DNA from: Lodderomyces elongisporus
Taxonomy: Eukaryota > Ascomycota > Pichiomycetes > Serinales > Debaryomycetaceae
NCBI RefSeq assembly: GCF_030384665.1
Contig: NC_083679.1
Coordinates: 1,054,001-1,118,000 of the forward strand
Reading direction: 5' to 3'
DNA: 64,000 nt
Shown here: positions 57,759 through 64,000 of the stretch, one piece after another
How positions within the stretch are numbered: position 1 is the stretch's first letter
How the letters are laid out: every line of letters starts with the position of its first letter
Program-made: the position numbers and the translations under genes
The notes under the pieces: model-generated
Told to the model about the DNA's origin: nothing
Seen by the model: the letters and a program-made list of their open reading frames with translations, nothing else
Database searches by the model: none

Positions 57759-58574
57759 TTAGAGTACTTCGTATATATCGATTCGGTCGCCTTTAACTTG
57801 TAGTAATGTATGAGTTTTTCCACCTTGTAGACTAAGGATATGCCATTTTGTCTTGAGTAGTGCTGAGGAAATCACATTCAGTAGAGTGTACCTAGTAAAA
57901 TAATTTGTTTCCAATTCGTCATCTTGATTTAGGATTCTCATTTGATCAAAGTTGGTAGATAATGTCAACAATTCGTATCTTTCAAAGATATCAAGCAGGC
58001 TACAATCGGGTATTTTCGCTGTGCTTTTCTCAGAGTGAATTGTACCGTTTTGATCACTGATTCTTGTACTCGTTGATGCATTGGAGTATATTGATACTTT
58101 TGCAGTGGAAAACAATGTCTTGATGATATATTCCAATTCCAAAATAGTTGGTTGGCATTTGATTTCGAATCTGTATCGTGCATGATAGTTCCCTCCATGC
58201 CCTACCTTTGCGTGTTGTAGTTTGCGTATTGTGCCCTTATTTCGGCTTTGCAAATTGGGACATTTTTGGAATGAGGCTTGATCGAGGTTTATAGTAATTG
58301 TATCTTTGTTGAGTAATAAAGTATTTTGAAACTCGGGTAGTTCTGGTGTTTGATCAGTGGGAATAGCTTTTATGCATACATCTTCGAGGTGTTTCTCTTG
58401 AATGATGTTGTAAAGATCCGAGGTTTCAAAAGTGTGAAATGATGCAGATGGTAGTGATATGTTTGATTCTGGGTCTGTAATGATGTGTACTGTTTCGTAG
58501 AAGGGATGTTTTGTAATGGCTTTGGCAACCAGTGCAGAGTTATTGCTCTGCAAGCTTCTAAATTGTAGTGGCAT
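57759..58574 (-). CDS. Unrecognised 271-residue protein
   Basis: The first ATG is at 58574; a TTG one codon upstream is ignored. The protein is not low-complexity, and its mixed composition with a beta/alpha-looking pattern argues that it is real. Visible features are the N-terminus MPLQFRSLQSNNSALVAKAI and a central block KGTIRKLQHAKVGHGGNYHA with Gly-Gly and His residues. ILELEYIIKTLFSTAKVSIY follows, and a C-terminal half is rich in short hydrophobic strands (NVISSALLKTKWHILSLQG, TLLQVKGDRIDIYEVL). It has no signal peptide, membrane span or nucleotide-binding motif. I do not recognise the family. It may be a fast-evolving subunit of a nuclear complex, which is a guess from its size and lack of motifs. 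Confidence 0.8.
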   Translation of the reverse strand: MPLQFRSLQSNNSALVAKAITKHPFYETVHIITDPESNISLPSASFHTFETSDLYNIIQEKHLEDVCIKAIPTDQTPELPEFQNTLLLNKDTITINLDQASFQKCPNLQSRNKGTIRKLQHAKVGHGGNYHARYRFEIKCQPTILELEYIIKTLFSTAKVSIYSNASTSTRISDQNGTIHSEKSTAKIPDCSLLDIFERYELLTLSTNFDQMRILNQDDELETNYFTRYTLLNVISSALLKTKWHILSLQGGKTHTLLQVKGDRIDIYEVL

Positions 58575-59610
58575 CAAAACGTAGGATTTGTATGAAATTG
58601 TGTATATAGAATGTGGATGAAGTGGTGATAGATGGATGGATGGGATGGAGATTCAAAATGAACTTATGAGTTTAACATCCTAAGCCGCATGTCGTGTTAT
58701 AGAGTTTTATTTCGAAACAATCTGAGTATGAAAAGAAAAAAAAAAGAAGACAAAAAAAAAAAAAGAGAAGAGTTGATACTTTAGGTGCGAGGTTCGGGTG
58801 CAAGAATAAAGGACGGGGATAACGCGAATATTCTTGTATCTCCGCTGTGGCTGCGTAATACACCAACTCACGCCAACAAGCAAACTCAAAAAAAAAAAAA
58901 CAAAACCAAACAACTCTACTCACACTTGTATACAAGATACCCCGTCTGCACCGAATTTAAATGACGTTGCAATTTCTTAATATGCAAAATGCTTTTCACA
59001 CCCATTTGTTCAATGTAGTGTGACAGCAAATTGAATATTTGTGTATATTGTGCCGCGGTTAGTCTCTTTGTTAAAGAAAAGGGTCAAAAAAAAACCAACG
59101 AGTCTAGGTCACTCTCAGATACTCTGAAAGGTGTACTTAGAGTATTTGGTGTACACTTCTAGAGCTTTTAAAGTACATGTTACACATGACAATATATCAC
59201 ATATGAAGTGCACGTGGGGTAGGTCCAAGTAGAGGGCAATTAACCACAACGCATTTTTGTTATTCAACACTTTATAGGACAAAAAGAAAAAAAACAGGAG
59301 GAAAGGCTAACCAAAAAAAACTTTTTTTTTCCTCTTTCTCTTTTTAATTTTCATTTTCTACAATTGAAGACGAGATGATGAGAAAGACTCGGGAATGGCC
59401 TAGCCAACAAGAGATCAGTTGTATCATCTTAATAATATTAAGTAGATTGCTATGTGGTATTGTAGTATATTGCGTTAATATCACGAGTGAGCAACCAATA
59501 ACAAGACTATATTTATATATATGGGTTCAGTTAAGTTGCAAATAGTTCATGATCCAGTAATCGTTGTATATAGCTTGCTTCTTACTCCAAAATCTTTTAT
59601 AGTCACACAT

Positions 59611-59640
59611 ACTTACACTTACACTTACACTTACACTTAC
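59611..59640. repeat. ACTTAC hexamer, five tandem copies
   Basis: Perfect tandem repetition of ACTTAC over 30 bases in non-coding DNA; a likely length-polymorphic microsatellite. Confidence 0.9.
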
Positions 59641-59705
59641 TCTTTCTCCATCCATGTTTTAAATTTTATTCTTTTCTCTTTTCTTTTGTGTGTGGATTCG
59701 GTTCT

Positions 59706-59719
59706 GGGGGGGGGGGGGG
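59706..59719. repeat. Run of 14 G
   Basis: This homopolymeric G tract is rare in DNA this rich in A+T, where long runs are otherwise T or A. Confidence 0.9.
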
Positions 59720-60517
59720 AGAGCATCGCGTGCGCATTGTTTTGCTCCGTGTTCTGAAAACAAAACTTCGACCAAGCACTACCAGTTCCGATCTATTCCT
59801 TTGCCTCGCATTGTACTTTGCACTGTATTCTCTCATCCCTCCCCCCATCGCATGGAAATTTAAGGAAGCAAAAGAAAAGAAAAGAAAAAAAAATATAAAA
59901 ATATAAAAATATAAATTATAAATTATAAATTATTATTGTTATTATATTTTTTCAAAAAGAACAATAGGAATTGTGAGAAGGTGGAAAAAGGAGATGCACC
60001 GTTTATATTAATTAAAATAAGCAAATCGACACGGATCAGTAGGGCCGAGTTTTGCTACAAAACAATTTCAGAACGTAGCATATATACCCATCAACTCTTG
60101 TATTAAATCAAAGAAAAAAAAAAGGAGGGAGTTGAGTTATTTCAAGTTCTTTCTTCTCTTCCTTTTCCACATTGTTAATTTGAAGAGTAGTTGACAAGTC
60201 AACACCGTATTCATCAAAATTAACCAAAATTAGAAAGTAAAAAGAAAATCAATACTATTTTGTTGATATTAAGAGGGGAAGTGCACTATAGTCAATCAGC
60301 ATCGCTTACACACCTAATCACACAAATCCACACACACACTCAAAGCTACATTCATACATACTCAAATACATACCTACATACATACAAATATAGGAACAAA
60401 CACACTTTTGTTTTCTAAATTTGTTTTTAAATTATTTCATTTCTATTTGCACCAACGTTGAGGTCGATTGCTACACTATTGAGACCCAAGCTAGCTAATA
60501 GGACGAGCAATAATAAA

Positions 60518-61345
60518 ATGGTTCAATTCAATTATCAGGCGCCTTGGGTACCTGTTTTGAACAACTGCATAGACAATGAACTTGCAGCCACTGATAACAA
60601 ACCACCATTCACCACATTCCAGATCGCCACAATAGACTCCAAGACAGGGTACCCAAATAGTCGGACGGTAATTTTTAGAGGCTGGCTATTCAACAATAAG
60701 TCAAGTAATGTTATAACATTTACTACAGACAAGAGGATGGACAAGTATCAGGAGTTGTTGCAAAACGATAAAGTTGAGGCTGTATTCTGGTTCAGCAATA
60801 TTAGAAAGCAGATTAGATTTAGAGGCAGAGCCAGGATATTGGATGATGAGCACCATCCCAATATTGACATAAAGCATATGAAGGAGGAAATCAATGGCAA
60901 CTTGGTATCGCACCAGTCAAGTACCAGTTTATCAACACAATCTACACAGAAACAACCTATCAAAACTCCGTTGTTATCACCAACATATGCAGCAAACAAC
61001 ACGGCACAAGAAGAGTTTGATGCAGCAGATTTTGTGCCGCCAACAGATGAGGAATGGGAACAGGAGTTGCAAAGATACTGGGATGGTCTTTCCAAGCCAA
61101 TGAAGACTAGTTTTAGGAAACCAGCACCTAAAAGTCCCATGACGGAAGAGAACCAGAAATTGATCAGCAAGATCCAACGAGGAGTGGATGGGAAGAAATC
61201 TGACGATGGGTTAAAAAATTTCGCTGTGGTGGGTATATTTGTCAACTATGTTGATTACTTTGAGCAGGATAAGGACAAACGGTTTATATACGAGTTGGAG
61301 GAAGAGAACCAGCACCAATGGACTGAAACCGAAGTGTGTCCGTGA
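60518..61345 (+). CDS. Pyridoxamine-phosphate-oxidase-like FMN-binding protein
   Basis: 275 residues from the ATG at 60518; the longer frame begins at a TTG and is not used. The protein resembles the Alr4036/PNPOx-like split-barrel group that binds FMN, not the canonical pyridoxine oxidase Pdx3. Landmarks are a start with WVPVLNNCIDNEL, a barrel strand with NSRTVIFRGWLF near residue 43, ITFTTDKRMDKYQELLQ near 67 (the usual FMN-phosphate side) and AVFWFSNIRKQIRFRGRARI near 90. A Ser/Thr/Gln insert (about 127-160) splits the domain. The Trp-rich block EEWEQELQRYWDGLSKPMKT comes next, then the C-terminal strand FAVVGIFVNYVDYFEQ. Whether it oxidises a vitamin B6 form is unknown, and a general FMN oxidoreductase is equally possible. 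Confidence 0.75.
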   Translation: MVQFNYQAPWVPVLNNCIDNELAATDNKPPFTTFQIATIDSKTGYPNSRTVIFRGWLFNNKSSNVITFTTDKRMDKYQELLQNDKVEAVFWFSNIRKQIRFRGRARILDDEHHPNIDIKHMKEEINGNLVSHQSSTSLSTQSTQKQPIKTPLLSPTYAANNTAQEEFDAADFVPPTDEEWEQELQRYWDGLSKPMKTSFRKPAPKSPMTEENQKLISKIQRGVDGKKSDDGLKNFAVVGIFVNYVDYFEQDKDKRFIYELEEENQHQWTETEVCP

Positions 61346-62563
61346 AAAGACCAAAAAAAGGAGAGAAAAACAAAACAAAACAAAACAACAAGATTTTTCG
61401 TTTATTTCTTTTTGGCAATAAAGAGTTTGATCTCTTTATATGTTTAGGACATTCTTTTCTTGTTTATTTGTTTCTTTCTTTTAAACTTCTGTTAATCATC
61501 TCTTGTTCTTTTCCACGTTTTATTAATTTTTTTTTTTTCAAAGTGTACATAATAGATAATTAAGATTTAAAGAAAAGAAGAAGAAAAGGAGAGGAGAAGA
61601 GAGCAAAAGCCCATTTTTCTCTTTTTGGCAAATGGCAATGGCGACATTTATTGTATTTGTGGATGTAGTTTTGTTGATAAATACTTTATCGACAGTATCA
61701 AGGATGTGTAATCCGAGTCTGGTCCGATTTTTTTTTTTTTCATTTCCCATATCAGTACAGAGTATGGTACTGAAAATGGAATGTAAAGTGGGCCTTGACA
61801 GGTAATGGTCACTTTAATCTCATAGAGACATCACAAGATTCTATGGGGGAAATTACCAAGAAGGTTTTTTTTCCCCCTATTTGAGGAGTTGGAGATTTAC
61901 GATGAACATGTAATATTCGTTTCTTAAAATTATGCGTGATCACCATTTAATTTCAGTATCTCTACATCCTTTCCTTCTAAGTTAATTAGTAAATGAATGG
62001 ATAAATGAGTAAATGAACAAATGAATATTTAAATATAGCAAATTAATGAAAAGGGCAGAGAGTATGCCCAGTGTGAAACTAAACAACAAATCAAAAACCA
62101 AAAATCAAAAACCAAAAAAAAATAAATGATGGGAGCAGTTCTGTAAATTGGCTTAAAACTATTTCTGTTATTTGCAAAACCAAAACAAATAGGAGAACTG
62201 GGGAGAGAGGAGCAAGAGGGAGAGGAGGAAGAGGAGGAGATAGGGCAAAGAAAAACGCGCGACAACGAGAGCAAACGATCATTGTCTCTCTCCCCCCTCT
62301 CTCTCTCTCTTTCTCTCATTCTCAATTTCAATTTCAATTTCTTTCTCACCCTCCTCTCCCCCCAGTATATAATCACCAAAAGTATACCCAAAATCAAAAC
62401 AATACAATCCTCATCACTTTTCCTCTTTTTCCTCTTTTTTCCTTTTTTTTTTTTTCTCCTTTCCCTCTTTTCTTTTCTTCTTCTTCTTTTTCTTCTTCTT
62501 GTATTTCAGTTTAACCAACCCATATACAATTTAAATTATATATAAATCTATCTATAAACAACC
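61346..62563. other. Intergenic region and HHO1 promoter
   Basis: 1.2 kb. The first 250 bases are the 3' region of the FMN-binding protein gene. The HHO1 side has CTCTCTCTC and CAATTTCAATTT repeats at 62285-62345 and long T-runs at about 62430-62500. No gene is seen. Confidence 0.5.
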
Positions 62564-63501
62564 ATGTCTACTGCTACTGCTGCTCCATCCAAAACCTACA
62601 AGGGTATGCCTCAAATATCTGGAAACTTTGATCACCAGATTTTTTTTTCCTTTCTTTTTTTGTTTTTTTTTGGTCACTGCTTTTTCAAAACCAAAGTCAA
62701 AACCAAAACAATGCAAAGAAAGACTAAAAACATTGTTCATGGAGTCAATTTACTAACTGCTATGTGTTATAGAGATGATCAAGGAAGCTATCTCCACCTT
62801 GAAAGAGAGAAACGGATCTTCGTATGTTTAATTTGCCTTCCAGTTTATAATTCTTTACATTTTTTTGGCCTCCCGCCTCACCCGTTCAATTTATTAATGT
62901 CCACATAGCCCACAACTGTGGGTTCAGCAATGTGTGACCATGCTTATGCTATACTCCTTTTTTTTTCCTCGAAAAAGAGAGAATAAACATTGATAAAAAA
63001 GGGGGAATAAGGGATATAGAAAAACTCAGCATTTGTTACTAACAATTTTTTTTTCATTTCAGTCGTCAATCACTTAAGAAGTATGTTCAAAGCAACTTTC
63101 AATTGAAGGGTGGTAACTTTGACTCCTTGTTCAACTCAGCCTTGAGAAAGGGTGTTGAAGCTGGTGACTTTGTTCAACCAAAAGGACCATCAGGACCAGT
63201 TAAATTGAAGAAGAAGGAACCAGTTGTCAAAGAAGCCAAGGCCAAGAAGGACAAGGACGGTGCTTCAGCAAAGAAAGCCACCAAGAAAGCAGGAACTAAA
63301 GATGCCAAGGCCACTAAAGCCAAGAAGGATGCAACCAAAAAGGACACCACCAAGAAAACTACCACTGCCACCAAAGCTAAGAAGGAAGCAGCCGGTAAAG
63401 TGACCAAACCAGCAGCAACAAAGAAGAAAGCTGCTGCTTCTGCCACTGGTGCTTCTACTACTAAGAAAGCAGCTCCAGCTAAGAAGGTTGCTAAGAAATA
63501 A
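62564..63501 (+). CDS. HHO1: Linker histone H1 (two introns)
   Basis: The spliced product has 175 residues. Exons are 62564-62603, 62773-62821 and 63063-63501. Joining them restores the linker-histone globular domain. Exon 1 ends in SKTYK plus one base, exon 2 gives [16 protein letters not shown], and exon 3 continues [20 protein letters not shown] with [20 protein letters not shown], the winged-helix H1/H5 signature. The rest is a Lys/Ala-rich tail ([20 protein letters not shown]), as in the linker histone that compacts chromatin. Only one globular domain is present, unlike the two in Saccharomyces Hho1. Splice joints are G|AG and TC|T, so both are phase-sensitive and retention would break the frame. 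Earlier frames starting in exon 1 or inside exon 3 are partial views of this gene. Confidence 0.95.
62604..62772 (+). other. HHO1 intron 1
   Basis: 169 bases, donor GTATGC, branch TACTAAC at 62751-62757, acceptor TATAG ending at 62772. The branch-to-acceptor distance is short, about 15 bases. Confidence 0.9.
62822..63062 (+). other. HHO1 intron 2
   Basis: 241 bases, donor GTATGT, branch TACTAAC at 63037-63043, then a T-tract and acceptor TTTCAG ending at 63062. It also carries a small hairpin, CCCACA-AC-TGTGGG, at 62909-62922. Confidence 0.93.
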
Positions 63502-64000
63502 GTGAGAGAGAAATTGTTAAACTGCTGAAAACTGAATTGTCCATCAACTCAGTCTCAATTGCCGAGGGTATTGTTGCTGTTGTTTCTTGTTTTTTTGTCA
63601 ACAATTGATTCCTTACTGTTTTTTTTTCTTTCTTCTTCTTTTTCTTATAACTTCCATTCTTTATATGTTGAAACCCCTTTTTTTTTCTAAAGCTGCTTTC
63701 AATTGCTGCTGACTTTCTAGTTCTGCTGATTTTGTATAAGTATTGTAATCTTTATTTTTGTCTATTAAACGTTTCTAAATACTGACTCAAAGTCAAAATT
63801 GTGTAGTTTGTTTTTCTCTAGTCTTGAAGCTGTGGGAAATGTGATATGGGTAATGGGAAATGTCAAATGGGGGGAAGTATTGAGCGTGATACCGGAAACG
63901 TAAAGTGTAAACAAATAACGCTGCAATCTCTCATGCAGGAATGTAACAATGCGCGTTTAGTGTAATTTTCGGTCCGCTCACTGCAAATAATGCTACCATG
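63502..64000. other. 3' region after HHO1 to the window edge
   Basis: 499 bases of A+T-rich 3' sequence with T-runs. A GGGAAATGT word is repeated near 63834, 63855 and, in part, 63872. No gene is seen before the edge. Confidence 0.5.

Larger units (their letters stand above)
58575..60517. other. 1.9-kb gene-free divergent region
   Basis: It lies between the unrecognised minus-strand gene and the FMN-binding protein gene. It holds a hexamer ACTTAC repeated five times at 59611-59640, a run of 14 G at 59706-59719, AATATAAA/TTATAAA repeats at 59891-59935 and CA/CATA-rich sequence at 60310-60400. Paired GGTGTAC words are near 59131 and 59150. The short frames across the G-run and A-runs are artefacts. 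Confidence 0.55.

Overview
This is nuclear DNA from a budding yeast. Genes are mostly intronless, intergenic DNA is A+T-rich with long homopolymers, the one tRNA-Leu has a short anticodon-loop intron, and spliced genes use GTATGT / TACTAAC / AG signals. CTG codons in the very conserved proteasome gene PUP3 fall where Saccharomyces has Ser, Ser and Asn, which points to the CUG-Ser (Candida/Lodderomyces) clade. Large gene-free gaps and many low-complexity Gln, Asn and Asp/Glu tracts suggest the Lodderomyces elongisporus / Candida parapsilosis group; that species-level statement is inference. CTG codons should be read as serine throughout.

Layout. 0-12 kb: the 3' end of an acidic/basic-tailed gene cut by the window edge, the ER E3 ligase SSM4/DOA10, the protein O-mannosyltransferase PMT1 (minus) with a very long charged tail, a split tRNA-Leu(AAG), and an amino-acid permease (minus). 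12.1-17.9 kb: a 5.7-kb gene-free gap holding a diverged inverted repeat of about 0.2 kb per arm around a core of about 0.6 kb. 17.9-32 kb: a Sec7+PH Arf GEF, the proteasome subunit PUP3, the mitochondrial twin-CX9C protein CMC2 (minus), an unrecognised acidic protein (minus), an FMP46-like redox-fold protein and a WD40/DUF2415-like protein. 32-43.5 kb: the La-motif protein SRO9 (minus), a giant ankyrin-RCC1-BTB protein (IBTK-like, minus) and a peroxisomal PXMP4/PMP24-like membrane protein. 43.5-49 kb: PDI1, preceded by UPR-type promoter motifs, and GID7 (minus). 49-54 kb: a second long gene-free gap. 54-64 kb: a Zn2Cys6 transcription factor, an unrecognised 271-aa protein (minus), a PNPOx-like FMN-binding protein, and histone H1 (HHO1) with two introns.

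The genes are independent single transcription units with no operon logic. Several share a theme of ER and protein quality control (SSM4, PMT1, PDI1, PUP3, GID7), but nothing shows that the grouping is functional. No mobile element, rRNA or CRISPR was seen. The most interesting signal is the inverted repeat inside the 5.7-kb gap, at 14001-14171 and 14752-14969. It resembles the inverted-repeat-flanked centromeres of related Candida species, and I propose it as a candidate centromere or a transposon relic. The second is the set of ACGTG/CAGCGTG-type motifs upstream of PDI1.
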